This document shows, one piece after another, positions 35,867-45,526 of a DNA stretch of 54,737 nucleotides. Below the pieces are notes generated by a model that saw only the letters and a program-made list of their open reading frames with translations, did no database searches and was not told the origin of the DNA. Numbering within the stretch: the first letter of the stretch is position 1; each line of letters begins with the position of its first letter. The stretch covers positions 1 to 54,737 of the forward strand of contig JASEGS010000008.1 of NCBI GenBank assembly GCA_030017995.1, read 5' to 3'. Source of the DNA: Thermodesulfovibrionales bacterium (GTDB taxonomy: Bacteria; Nitrospirota; Thermodesulfovibrionia; Thermodesulfovibrionales; Dissulfurispiraceae). The translations under genes and the position numbers were made by a program.

Positions 35867-36646
35867 TTATGAATCCCCGCAAATATATGTTTCTATCCCT
35901 GTAGAAGTCTTAAGCATCCCGTATAAAACATCAGCAAGTTTAAGCAGATTTATTGTATCCTCCCTGTTATATGTCAAAAGCAATTCCATCGCTTCGGAAC
36001 TTCCTTTCCTTGCATGCCCCCACAGTTTAACAGCGTCATAACCATTCATTCCCTTCACGCTGTCATCCCTGTCTATTCCGAACATCTCTTCTAATTTTTT
36101 CAGACCGCCATTCATGCCGAGCCTTCGAGCTGCATAACAAAGATCAAAATGTGGGATGTCAAACCTGACACCGGGAAGACAGCGAAAGAGAAAAGGGATA
36201 TCAAAGGAAGCGCCATAAAATGTTATAAGACATTTATATCCCGACAACTCCCGGTTGAGATTCTCAGCCGTCAGGTTTTCACACATGGTAAGGTGCCTCC
36301 AGTCATATCCGTCATAAAGACCAACTACCGTGACATAGCCGCCGTGCCCTGGCTGAAATCCATTTGTTTCAATATCAAGACAGACCGCTCCGTTTTTAAA
36401 CACATCAAATAATCTCCAGTGTTCTCTTCTTTTCATCACCCTCGCAAAATACTCAGCGTTTCCAATGTTGAGTTCCAAAGAACACTGCATCAACTGGTCA
36501 TCATAAAGCCTTTTCCTTTCAGGGCTTATCCCCTCTATCTCCTTGCAATCACGGAAATCAGACCATGTAAGGACTCCGCGCCGCCAGATGTGCCGCTCTA
36601 ATTTCTCTCCTATGCCGTTCAGCAGTGAGAATGTATGTCTTATCAC
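35867..36646 (-). CDS. RNase H-like (RNase_H_2/YprB-type) exonuclease domain protein
   Basis: A 259-residue DEDD-type nuclease: CLDIETNGFQPGHGG (about 89-103, first Asp-Glu pair), FYGASFDIPFLF (about 140-151) and YNREDTINLLKLADVLY (about 226-242, last Asp). An N-terminal region of about 80 residues precedes it. Such YprB-like proteins are thought to degrade or trim nucleic acids; the substrate is unknown. GTG 36646 follows GGAGATTTC. Divergent from truA. Confidence 0.82.
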   Translation of the reverse strand: MIRHTFSLLNGIGEKLERHIWRRGVLTWSDFRDCKEIEGISPERKRLYDDQLMQCSLELNIGNAEYFARVMKRREHWRLFDVFKNGAVCLDIETNGFQPGHGGYVTVVGLYDGYDWRHLTMCENLTAENLNRELSGYKCLITFYGASFDIPFLFRCLPGVRFDIPHFDLCYAARRLGMNGGLKKLEEMFGIDRDDSVKGMNGYDAVKLWGHARKGSSEAMELLLTYNREDTINLLKLADVLYGMLKTSTGIETYICGDS

Positions 36647-36766
36647 CGAAATCTCCTTTTTGCTCTTATTATAACCTTACTAGAGAATCGCTACAAGCTT
36701 ATGTAAAATAGGTTAACCTGTTATCCATGATTACGGATTAAAGCAAAATAAGTTAAACTATCTTTT
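36647..36766. other. Divergent promoter gap between the exonuclease gene and truA
   Basis: The 120 bases hold two similar AT-rich boxes (AAAATAGGTTAACC and AAAATAAGTTAAAC) about 45 bases apart, the second of which contains the likely truA -10 box. No RNA gene or small frame is evident. Confidence 0.35.
36754..36759 (+). promoter_or_regulatory. -10 box before truA (leaderless start)
   Basis: TAAACT lies seven bases before ATG 36767 and no ribosome site is present, again pointing to a leaderless or nearly leaderless mRNA. Confidence 0.35.
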
Positions 36767-37567
36767 ATGAGAAATATCAAACTGACCATACAGTTTGACG
36801 GCACAAATTATAATGGCTGGCAGATACAAAAAACAGAAGTCAGAAGTCGGAAAACAGAAGTCAGAAAAAAAACTACAACAATACAGGGTACGCTTCAGGA
36901 TGCTATTAAAAAAATCACTAATGAGGATGTAAAGGTCATTGGCGCCAGCAGAACTGATGCAGGCGTCCACGCCATCTCCCAGATTGCATCTTTTAAGACA
37001 TCCACAAGGCTGTCTTCTGAAATCATCAAAAGAGCGCTCAATGCCAATCTGCCCGATGATATCAGAATACTTGACGCAAAGGATGCAGAAGAAAATTTCC
37101 ATCCACGATATGATGCAAAAAGTAAAATCTATTTCTATATTATTTCGGATTTTAACATCTCTCCGTTTTTTTACAGATATGTTGGGAGGGTGCAAAAAAA
37201 ACTTAATTATGATGAAATGATCGATGCCTCAGTTTTTTTAAATGGAAGACATGACTTTTCTGCCTTCAGAGGCAGCGGCTGCGGAGCGAAAAATACCGTA
37301 AGGACCATTCTTCGCCTGTCCATAGAGCAATTGGACGGTATTGATTTCATGACCACAAAAGTGCCGGGCAATTTCCTAAAAATAAGGATCGAGGCAGATG
37401 CCTTTTTGAGGCACATGGCCAGAAACATAGTCGGCACACTGATTGAAGTCGGAAAAGGCAGGTTCAAGTCTGAAGCGATGCAGGGAATTCTGCTGTCAAG
37501 GAATAGAATGCTTGCCGGACCAACTGCTCCGGCAAGCGGATTATTTTTGGAAAGGGTTAACTATTAA
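36767..37567 (+). CDS. truA: tRNA pseudouridine synthase A
   Basis: Makes pseudouridine at positions 38-40 of tRNAs. The 266 residues open IKLTIQFDGTNYNGWQIQ (about 3-20), contain the catalytic Asp in GASRTDAGVHA (about 64-74) and the later FLRHMARNIVGTLIEVGKG (about 210-228). A heptamer block inserts KTEVRSRKTEVRKK right after GWQIQ, exactly in the loop between two core elements, lengthening it by about 12 residues. The only plus-strand gene in its neighbourhood; convergent with the DksA-like gene. Confidence 0.95.
   Translation: MRNIKLTIQFDGTNYNGWQIQKTEVRSRKTEVRKKTTTIQGTLQDAIKKITNEDVKVIGASRTDAGVHAISQIASFKTSTRLSSEIIKRALNANLPDDIRILDAKDAEENFHPRYDAKSKIYFYIISDFNISPFFYRYVGRVQKKLNYDEMIDASVFLNGRHDFSAFRGSGCGAKNTVRTILRLSIEQLDGIDFMTTKVPGNFLKIRIEADAFLRHMARNIVGTLIEVGKGRFKSEAMQGILLSRNRMLAGPTAPASGLFLERVNY
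36829..36869. repeat. Heptamer repeat (CAGAAGT family) inside truA
   Basis: Units acagaag, tcagaag, tcggaaa, acagaag, tcagaaa in tandem. In frame as QKTEVRSRKTEVRKK. Confidence 0.8.
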
Positions 37568-37580
37568 TTCTTCTTTATTA

Positions 37581-38174
37581 TCATACCTCTTCCCTCCCTA
37601 TCTTTTCCATCAACTCCTTTTTTTCCTGACAATCCCTGCAGTAAATTGCAAAAGGCATTATTTTTAGCCTCGCCTCGCTTATATCGTCGCCACATTCATC
37701 ACATTTTCCATAGGTGCCTTCTGCCAGCTTCCTGATGGCAGTATCAATCTTAATAAGGGTTTCTCTATGGGTGCTGAGCTGCTTAAGACTTATATCTTCT
37801 GAAAGGTCAACAACAGACAAATCCCCGTCATCCATCACTGTCTCAACAATCTGCTTCTTTTCTCCAGACTTGAATTTCTTTATCTCAGACCTCGCCTCTT
37901 TTACTATATCCTCTCTTTTCTGTATAAGAAGCTTCCTGAGTCTCTCTATCCTCGAGCTTTCATCCTCTTTTTTTGCATGACTCTCTTTGGGCTTCGGCTT
38001 GGCTTTCGGAGCAGGTTTTGATTTCAGCTTTGGCTTCGGCCTGGCTTTCGGTTCATTCGCTTTTGGCTTTGCTTTAGATTTTGGCTTTGCTTTAGATTTC
38101 GCCGGCTCAAGCTTGGCTTTCAGCGGCTTTATCTTTGATTTTGGTTTTGTCTCCTTCTTCACTTTACGGGGCAT
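37581..38174 (-). CDS. DksA/TraR-type zinc-finger protein with Lys/Pro-rich N-terminal tail
   Basis: The C-terminal half (about 75-197) is DksA-like: a coiled helical stretch (RIERLRKLLIQKREDI), LRxLxEGTYGKCDECGDDIS (about 150-168) and CRDCQEKKEL, giving a CX2C-X17-CX2C zinc finger. DksA-type proteins bind RNA polymerase in the secondary channel. The first 70 or so residues are an unusual low-complexity chain of Lys, Pro and Ala (KPK/KSK/KAK repeats), like histone H1-type tails. A GGAGG site precedes ATG 38174, 10 bases after a 43-residue gene. Confidence 0.85.
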   Translation of the reverse strand: MPRKVKKETKPKSKIKPLKAKLEPAKSKAKPKSKAKPKANEPKARPKPKLKSKPAPKAKPKPKESHAKKEDESSRIERLRKLLIQKREDIVKEARSEIKKFKSGEKKQIVETVMDDGDLSVVDLSEDISLKQLSTHRETLIKIDTAIRKLAEGTYGKCDECGDDISEARLKIMPFAIYCRDCQEKKELMEKIGREEV

Positions 38175-38183
38175 TATTCCTCC

Positions 38184-38315
38184 TTACTCTTTCTCCTCTT
38201 CCTTAAAGACCTCTATAATGCTCCTAACCTTAATGCCGGCCTGCTCAAGGGCCTTTTGAATGTCAGTTAGTTTTGCATCTGTTGTTTTAACGATATAATT
38301 AACATTTGTAGCCAT
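38184..38315 (-). CDS. Small protein of 43 residues, unknown function
   Basis: A short minus-strand frame starting MATNVNYIVKTTDAKLTD and ending VFKEEEKE. It has a perfect-looking GGAGGT site seven bases before ATG 38315 and its stop lies next to the GGAGG of the DksA-like gene, so the two are probably co-transcribed. The text suggests a strand-helix-strand unit (VNYIVKT, IQKALEQAG, VRSIIEV), like half of an ACT or similar fold. I do not recognise a family. Confidence 0.6.
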   Translation of the reverse strand: MATNVNYIVKTTDAKLTDIQKALEQAGIKVRSIIEVFKEEEKE

Positions 38316-38334
38316 ATATTTACCTCCGATAATT

Positions 38335-38398
38335 AGTAGCCAGTGGACAGTAGTCAGTCGCCAGATATTTTTTCTGTCTACTAACTACCGTCTACTGT
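38335..38398. repeat. Heptamer-repeat hairpin after frr
   Basis: Arms 38335-38363 (units agtagcc, agtggac, agtagtc, agtcgcc) and 38374-38398 (ctgtcta, ctaacta, ccgtcta-like) form an imperfect inverted repeat with an AT-rich loop. It separates frr from the small protein gene. Confidence 0.6.
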
Positions 38399-38400
38399 TT

Positions 38401-38955
38401 TTATACTTCCATTATCTCATTCTCTTTATGCTGAAGGACTTCATCTGCCTTATGTATATAAGAATCAGTAATCTTCTGGATATCTTCATGGAAACGTTTA
38501 ACCTCGTCTTCACTGATATGTTCTTCTTTTTCTGATTTTTTGAGTTCATCATTTATATCCCTTCTAATATTCCTTATGGCAACTCTCGCCTCCTCCGCCC
38601 TCTTCCTTGCCACTTTAACCAGCTCCTTTCTCCTTTCTTCTGTTAAAGGGGGGATGTTCAGTCTTATGATCTTCCCATCATTGCCAGGCGTCAAACCGAG
38701 ACCTGACTTCAAGATTGCTTTTTCTATAGCAGGGATGATGCTCTGTTCCCATGGTTGAATAGTTATCTGTCTGGGATCCGGTATGCCAAGAGTTGCAACC
38801 TGATTTACAGGAGTCGCTGTCCCATAATAATCCACTGTTATTCCATCCAGCAAAGCAAGAGATGCCCTGCCTGTTCTTATAGACGCAAAATCTTTTTTCA
38901 GTGACTCTATTGCCCCGCTCATTTTTTCAGTGGCTTTTTTCTTGATATCCTGCAT
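38401..38955 (-). CDS. frr: Ribosome recycling factor
   Basis: Splits post-termination ribosomes with EF-G. The 184 residues include KKDFASIRTGRASLALLDGITVDYYG (spanning about 19-44), NQVATLGIPDPRQITIQPWE (about 51-70), LNIPPLTEERRKEL (about 98-111) and the long C-terminal helix. ATG 38955, 20 bases after pyrH. It ends the rpsB-tsf-pyrH-frr run. Confidence 0.97.
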   Translation of the reverse strand: MQDIKKKATEKMSGAIESLKKDFASIRTGRASLALLDGITVDYYGTATPVNQVATLGIPDPRQITIQPWEQSIIPAIEKAILKSGLGLTPGNDGKIIRLNIPPLTEERRKELVKVARKRAEEARVAIRNIRRDINDELKKSEKEEHISEDEVKRFHEDIQKITDSYIHKADEVLQHKENEIMEV

Positions 38956-38975
38956 TTAAACACCCCACCACTCAT

Positions 38976-40352
<1,377 letters not shown>

Positions 40353-40353
<1 letters not shown>

Positions 40354-41108
40354 TATTCTGCGACCTCCTGCATAATCTTTTCCTCTATCGCTGCTTTCTC
40401 AACAGTTTTTTCCATGCTCTTGGCAAGCATACCTTTGCCTTCCAATATTGCATCAGCCATCTTGGATGCAAGCAGCTTGATTGCTCTTATAGCATCATCA
40501 TTACCGGGAATAACATAATCCGCCTCATCAGGGTCGCAGTTACTATCTACTACTGCAACAACAGGTATAGACAACCTTTTTGCTTCTGCAACTGTAATTT
40601 TTTCCTTTTTGGGATCAATAATAAAGACAGCGCCGGGCAGGTCTGTCATCTCTTTTATTCCGCTCAGGTTCTTTTCCAGTTTTGTCCTTTCCTTTTCAAG
40701 CTCTGCAACTTCTTTTTTGGTGAGCACGTTGTAAGTGCCGTCTTCCTTCATGGTTTCAATTTTTTTAAGCCTGTCAATGCTTTTTCTCACTGTTGAAAAA
40801 TTTGTAAGCATGCCTCCAAGCCATCTGTTGTTTACATAAAAAGTGCCTGCCCTTTTTGCCTCATCTGAAACAGCATCCTGCGCCTGTTTTTTCGTTCCAA
40901 CAAAAAGCACTGGTGCGCCTGTAGAAGCCGTATCCCTGACAAATGCATACGCATCCTCAACCCCTTTCAATGTCTTCTGAAGGTCAACAATATGTATGCC
41001 GTTCCTCTCTCCGAATATATACTTTTTCATCTTCGGATTCCACCTCTTAACCTGATGTCCGAAATGAACGCCAGCCTCCAATAACTCCTTCATCGTTACA
41101 ACAGCCAT
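40353..41108 (-). CDS. rpsB: 30S ribosomal protein S2
   Basis: The 251 residues contain [23 protein letters not shown] (spanning about 6-28), [25 protein letters not shown] (about 96-110) and [25 protein letters not shown], all diagnostic for S2. The ATG at 41108 is chosen over 41117 because AGGAGG is nine bases before it; the earlier ATG touches the ribosome site. First gene of rpsB-tsf-pyrH-frr. Confidence 0.97.
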
Positions 41109-41212
41109 CTTCTTCATCCTCCTTTGGTTTTTCCCTCCGCCTATCTTCCCTTAACTCATCAAAGATGAGACCATAAAGGAAATTTTTGCAGGCGTGTGAT
41201 TTTAAGCTGATA

Positions 41213-41242
41213 AAAATAGCATAAACTTTGCTTATTTTTCAA
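41213..41242 (-). promoter_or_regulatory. Likely promoter of the rpsB operon
   Basis: Minus strand TTGAAA (41242-41237), an 18-base spacer and TATTTT. The leader of about 100 bases to rpsB contains a small CTCATC-TTT-GATGAG hairpin (41157-41171), possibly part of an S2 autoregulatory leader; that role is a guess. Confidence 0.4.
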
Positions 41243-41246
41243 GGTC

Positions 41247-42176
41247 TCAAATCCCTTCAGGCAAAAACAAGCCTGTGCTAAGATACCTCTCCCCTCTATC
41301 AGGTAAAATAACTACAACCTTCCTGCTATTACCCAATCTCTCTGCAACCTTTAAAGCTGCATACATAGCAGCGCCAGAGGATGCTCCTGCAAGAATCCCT
41401 TCTTTCAATGCAAGTCGTCTTGCGGTCTCTGCTGCATCATCATCCGTTACAGGCATGACCTCATTATATATCTTTGTATTCAGAATGCCCGGGAAAAAGC
41501 CTGCGCCAATGCCGGCTATTTTATGTTTTCCGGGATTCCCACCTGATAAAACTGGCGAACCTGCTGGTTCCACAGCAGTTATCCATACGTCTGCATTCTT
41601 TTCCTTAAGCACCTCTCCAACACCTGTTATTGTGCCTCCTGTCCCTACCCCTGCAACAAAGGCATCAGGCGCACAACCCAAATCATTTATTATCTCAATT
41701 GCTGTTGTCTTTCTGTGAATTTCCGGATTTGCCTTATTTTCAAACTGCTGAGGCATAAAAAAATCCGGATTATCCTTGAATATCTCCTCTGCCTTTTCCA
41801 CAGCCCCCATCATGCCCTTATCTCCAGGGGTTAATATAAGCTCTGCTCCAAAGGCTTGGAGGAGTTGTCTCCTTTCCATGCTCATGGTTTCGGGCATAGT
41901 GAGGATAAGTTTATAGCCCTTAACAGCGGCAACCATTGCAAGCCCTATGCCTGTATTACCGCTTGTAGGCTCAACTATTGTGCCTCCGGGTCTGAGTTTG
42001 CCTTGTTTCTCAGCACTTTCTATCGTGGAAAGGGCTATCCTATCCTTAACAGAACCTCCTGGATTAAACCCTTCGAGCTTTGCCCATATTGCCGCGCTGT
42101 TTCCGGAAACCATGTGACTGATCCTTACGAGCGGAGTATTACCAATGAGACTTAAAACATTTTGATTGAGTTTCAT
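41247..42176 (-). CDS. cysK: Cysteine synthase A
   Basis: PLP enzyme making cysteine from O-acetylserine and sulfide. The 309 residues include IGNTPLVRISHM (about 11-22), the PLP-Lys in PGGSVKDRIAL (about 39-49), EPTSGNTGIGLAMV (about 67-80), GTGGTITGVGEVL (about 176-188) and a C-terminal SSGAAM motif. ATG 42176 follows GGGGAGG. Divergent from mqnD, with the structured element between them. Confidence 0.96.
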   Translation of the reverse strand: MKLNQNVLSLIGNTPLVRISHMVSGNSAAIWAKLEGFNPGGSVKDRIALSTIESAEKQGKLRPGGTIVEPTSGNTGIGLAMVAAVKGYKLILTMPETMSMERRQLLQAFGAELILTPGDKGMMGAVEKAEEIFKDNPDFFMPQQFENKANPEIHRKTTAIEIINDLGCAPDAFVAGVGTGGTITGVGEVLKEKNADVWITAVEPAGSPVLSGGNPGKHKIAGIGAGFFPGILNTKIYNEVMPVTDDDAAETARRLALKEGILAGASSGAAMYAALKVAERLGNSRKVVVILPDRGERYLSTGLFLPEGI

Positions 42177-42220
42177 ATCGCCTCCCCAAATCTTACTTAA
42201 TCCATAGGTAGATATTCTTA

Positions 42221-42386
42221 CATTGATGACGGGTGTGCTGAAAAGCCTTTAATCGCGATACCTTATGCCGAACCCTCCCGCCATTTAAAGGTATTTTCTG
42301 CACCAAATATTCATTAAGCAGAAAAACAGGCTATCTAATAATCTTATCGCATTATTAAAGGCTTTGAGGCATGCCTGTCATCAATG
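42221..42386 (+). other. Structured RNA leader or MITE-like element upstream of mqnD
   Basis: Arms 42221-42253 and 42354-42386 can pair over about 33 positions on plus-strand RNA with only two mismatches. Four of the pairs are G-U, which would be A-C mismatches on the other strand, so the plus strand is the better folder. Inside, ATACCTT (42258-42264) pairs with AAGGTAT (42288-42294) and TTTCTGC (42295-42301) with GCAGAAA (42318-42324), making a three-way junction. Terminal inverted repeats of this size also fit a MITE; there is no clean target duplication. I recognise no known riboswitch. Confidence 0.5.
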
Positions 42387-42424
42387 ATTACAGATATAAA
42401 CTTTATACATTTTTATTTATTATA

Positions 42425-42433
42425 TGCTAAAAT
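42425..42433 (+). promoter_or_regulatory. Extended -10 box before mqnD (leaderless start)
   Basis: TGCTAAAAT lies eight bases before ATG 42442. No ribosome site is visible at either this ATG or the earlier in-frame ATG at 42424, which lies inside the promoter. Confidence 0.4.
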
Positions 42434-42441
42434 TGCAACTT

Positions 42442-43287
42442 ATGATAAGCCTCGGTTTTTCCCCATGCCCAAATGACACTTTTATTTTTTATGCCATTGC
42501 GGAAAAAAGAACAGACACCGCAGGGCTTGATTTTGACATAAGGATTGAAGATGTAGAGACATTGAACCAATTGGCAATGAGCAGAGCATTGGATGTTACG
42601 AAGGTGTCCTGTCATGCATTTTATTACCTGCAGGACGATTATCAATTTTTAAAAACAGGCGGGGCTTTTGGCCGGGGATGCGGACCGCTCATAGTTCAGA
42701 AGACAGAAAACAGAAGTCAGAAGGCGGGAACAACAAAAATAGCGATTCCCGGAGAACTTACAACCGCATTTCTCTTATTAAAACTATATCTGTCCTCAAT
42801 TTCGCAATCCACAATCCGCAATCCGCAATTCATCGCCATGCCTTTTCACAAAATCATGACGGCAGTAAGAGACGGCTCTGTTGATGCAGGGCTGATCATT
42901 CACGAAAGCAGGTTTACATATCATGAATACGGATTGAAACAAATTGCAGACCTCGGTGAATGGTGGGAAAATGAAACAGGACTGCCAATACCCCTCGGCG
43001 GCATCATTGCTAAAAAATCCCTCGGGATGGCAAAAATCAAAACAATTGAAGATATTATAAAAACAAGCGTAAAATATTCCCTGTCTCATCAGAGCGAAGC
43101 AATGAGGTTTATAAAGAGATATTCTGCAGAACTATCAGATGATGTGATAATGAAACATATTTCCCTTTATGTTAATGATTATACTATTAATATCGGAGAT
43201 GAAGGAGAAACCGCACTTGATGAACTTTTAAAGCGGACAGCATATATTAACAAACAGGCAGCGCCGGAGGAATTATGGCGTCATTAA
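42442..43287 (+). CDS. mqnD: 1,4-dihydroxy-6-naphthoate synthase MqnD
   Basis: Converts cyclic de-hypoxanthine futalosine to 1,4-dihydroxy-6-naphthoate in the futalosine menaquinone pathway. It starts MISLGFSPCPNDTFIFYA, with FDIRIEDVETLNQLA, TKVSCHAFYYL (about 53-63), GRGCGPLIV, IAIPGELTTAFLLL and a C-terminal IPLGGIIAKKSLG. I chose ATG 42442 over 42424 because homologues begin there. Heptamer blocks insert QKTENRSQKAG (about 86-96) and SQSTIRNPQF. It ends inside glgP's first codons (13-base overlap). Confidence 0.93.
   Translation: MISLGFSPCPNDTFIFYAIAEKRTDTAGLDFDIRIEDVETLNQLAMSRALDVTKVSCHAFYYLQDDYQFLKTGGAFGRGCGPLIVQKTENRSQKAGTTKIAIPGELTTAFLLLKLYLSSISQSTIRNPQFIAMPFHKIMTAVRDGSVDAGLIIHESRFTYHEYGLKQIADLGEWWENETGLPIPLGGIIAKKSLGMAKIKTIEDIIKTSVKYSLSHQSEAMRFIKRYSAELSDDVIMKHISLYVNDYTINIGDEGETALDELLKRTAYINKQAAPEELWRH
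42697..42727. repeat. Heptamer repeat (CAGAAGA family) inside mqnD
   Basis: Units cagaaga, cagaaaa, cagaagt, cagaagg; in frame as QKTENRSQKA. Confidence 0.8.
42799..42832. repeat. Second heptamer block inside mqnD
   Basis: Units gcaatcc, acaatcc, gcaatcc, gcaattc in tandem, in frame as SQSTIRNPQFI. It differs in sequence from the first block but keeps the 7-base period. Confidence 0.7.
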
Positions 43288-44978
43288 TAGATAAATTCAC
43301 TAACGAACCAAAGATAGCCTACTTCTCTATGGAGATAGGCGTAAGAAGTGACATGTCCACATACAGCGGCGGACTTGGTGTGCTTGCAGGCGATACCATC
43401 AAATCAGCAGCAGACCTTAATCTTCCCATGGTAGCAGTCACATTATTAACAAAGAAGGGGTATTTCAAGCAGGAAATCGATATTTACGGCAGGCAGACAG
43501 AGCTACCGGATGAATGGGACCCGAATAATTTCATAACCCCGCTTAAAGAAAGGGTAAACGTTTTTATAGAAGAGAGGGAAGTTTACATAGGCGCATGGCT
43601 TTATGTTGTGGAAAGCATGAGAGGGCCAAAGATTCCAATTATATTCCTCGATACGGACCTGCCTGAGAATGCACCAGAGGACAGGGGGATTACGCATCAC
43701 CTCTATGGAGGAGACCAGGCTTACAGGCTCAAACAGGAAATAGTACTTGGCATAGGCGGCACAAGAATGCTTGATGAACTTGGATTTGAAATAAAAAAGT
43801 ATCACATGAATGAAGGTCATTCAAGCCTGCTGACTCTTGAGTTACTTAAACGATACAAGAGGGACATAGAAGAAGTATGGGATGAAAAACTGGTATGGGA
43901 TGTTGAGAAAGTGAGAAATCTATGTGTATTTACAACACACACGCCTGTGGCAGCAGGACATGATAAATTCCCCTATGAGCTTGTGAAAGAAGTAATGACA
44001 GACACAATCCCTATTGATGTATTAAAAGAAATTTGCTGCCATGAACACCTCAACATGACCATGCTGGCATTAAATCAAAGCATGTATATAAACGGTGTAG
44101 CGAAAAAACACGGCGAGGTATCAAAAGGCATGTTCCCAGGTTATGAGATACATGCCATAACAAACGGCGTCCATTCCTTTACATGGACAAGCGAGCCTCT
44201 AAAAAAACTTTTTGACAAGTACCTCTCAGGCTGGGCAAATGAGCCGGAGATATTTGTCAGGATTGGCCGCATACCCGATGAAGAGTTATGGGAAGCCCAT
44301 ATGGAGGCAAAAAGGCATCTGATTGATTATGTTAACCGCAAAACTCAGAGCGGCATGAACTATGATACTTTTACAATCGGCTTTGCGCGCAGGGCAACGG
44401 CATACAAAAGGGCGGATCTGCTCTTCAGCGACATAGACAGACTTGCACGCATTGGTGAAGGGAGGCTCCAGATTATTTATGCAGGGAAGGCACATCCAAA
44501 AGACACACCGGGAAAGATGCTCATACAGCGGATATTTGAAGTCAAAGAGAGACTGAAAGACAAGATAAAAATTGCTTACATTGAGAATTACAACATGGAA
44601 CTCGCCTTAAAACTCGTCTCAGGCGTAGATGTATGGATGAATACGCCATTAAGGCCCCTTGAGGCATCAGGCACAAGCGGCATGAAGGCAGCCCACAATG
44701 GCGTCCCTAATTTCAGCGTGCTCGACGGATGGTGGATAGAGGGATGGATTGAAAATTACACAGGCTGGGCAATCGGGCCTTCCCCTGATGTGCCTGCGGA
44801 TCCTGCAAGGGATGCAGATGACCTTTATTACAAACTGGAGACCGCCATCATTCCCACATTTTACAACGACAAACGCACATGGATAAGGATAATGCAGAAT
44901 GCCATAGGAAAAAATGCATACTACTTCAACTCGCACAGGATGATGAGGAGATATGTTACAGAGGCATATATAAGATAA
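43275..44978 (+). CDS. glgP: Alpha-glucan phosphorylase (short GlgP type)
   Basis: Releases glucose 1-phosphate from glycogen or maltodextrins. The 567-residue form lacks the N-terminal DUF3417 domain of longer enzymes. It shows YFSMEIGVRSDMSTYSGGLGVLAGD (spanning about 15-39), HMNEGHSSLL (about 178-187), THTPVAAGHDKF (about 222-233) and the PLP-Lys in LEASGTSGMKAAHNG (about 461-475). GGAGG sits before ATG 43275, inside mqnD, so the two are coupled though metabolically unrelated. Confidence 0.94.
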   Translation: MASLIDKFTNEPKIAYFSMEIGVRSDMSTYSGGLGVLAGDTIKSAADLNLPMVAVTLLTKKGYFKQEIDIYGRQTELPDEWDPNNFITPLKERVNVFIEEREVYIGAWLYVVESMRGPKIPIIFLDTDLPENAPEDRGITHHLYGGDQAYRLKQEIVLGIGGTRMLDELGFEIKKYHMNEGHSSLLTLELLKRYKRDIEEVWDEKLVWDVEKVRNLCVFTTHTPVAAGHDKFPYELVKEVMTDTIPIDVLKEICCHEHLNMTMLALNQSMYINGVAKKHGEVSKGMFPGYEIHAITNGVHSFTWTSEPLKKLFDKYLSGWANEPEIFVRIGRIPDEELWEAHMEAKRHLIDYVNRKTQSGMNYDTFTIGFARRATAYKRADLLFSDIDRLARIGEGRLQIIYAGKAHPKDTPGKMLIQRIFEVKERLKDKIKIAYIENYNMELALKLVSGVDVWMNTPLRPLEASGTSGMKAAHNGVPNFSVLDGWWIEGWIENYTGWAIGPSPDVPADPARDADDLYYKLETAIIPTFYNDKRTWIRIMQNAIGKNAYYFNSHRMMRRYVTEAYIR

Positions 44979-44988
44979 TTTATCATTT

Positions 44989-45525
44989 ATGAGGCTTCTC
45001 ATAATCCCCATAGGGGCTGTTGGTTCAGCCGTTCTAAAAGACATCGCAGATGCCCTTGAAAAGACATTCCACTTCAGTGTCGAATTAGGCAAAGAAATGC
45101 CCATCCCTCATGATTTGTATAACAAAAAAAGAGGACAATATCAATCCACTCGAATTCTCAGAAAATTACACCCATTTAAGACAAAAGACTTTCACAGGGT
45201 GCTCGGTATAATGGATGCAGACCTTTATGTACCGGAACTAAATTTTGTCTTTGGGGAGGCGGATATATTAGCTGGAGTAACGGTTATAGCCCTCGCAAGA
45301 CTTAGGCAGGAGTTCTACGGACTAAAGCCGGACAAGGGATTATTCCACTTAAGGGCTATAAAAGAGGCCATCCATGAAATCGGCCATACATACGGCCTCG
45401 GCCACTGCCATAATCCAGGATGCATAATGTATTTTTCCAATAGTCTGAAAGATACCGACAGGAAAGGCCCTGGATTCTGTAGCATCTGCAAGCATGAACT
45501 CAATATTTTAGCTTCAGAGGATTGA
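44989..45525 (+). CDS. amzA: Archaemetzincin-type zinc protease
   Basis: A metzincin peptidase with the extended motif HEIGHTYGLGHC followed by NPGCIMYFSN (about 127-148): three His zinc ligands, the catalytic Glu, the Cys pair peculiar to archaemetzincins and the Met-turn. A later CSICKHEL (about 164-171) supplies the second zinc-binding CX2C. The 178-residue length fits. The family is frequent in archaea and sporadic in bacteria; natural substrates are unknown. Ten bases after glgP and one base before a radical SAM fragment. Confidence 0.9.
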   Translation: MRLLIIPIGAVGSAVLKDIADALEKTFHFSVELGKEMPIPHDLYNKKRGQYQSTRILRKLHPFKTKDFHRVLGIMDADLYVPELNFVFGEADILAGVTVIALARLRQEFYGLKPDKGLFHLRAIKEAIHEIGHTYGLGHCHNPGCIMYFSNSLKDTDRKGPGFCSICKHELNILASED

Positions 45526-45526
45526 T

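Noticed and set aside
41157-41171. CTCATC-TTT-GATGAG hairpin as a terminator
   Set aside because: No T tract follows and it lies inside the rpsB leader; the 6-bp stem is too small to call.
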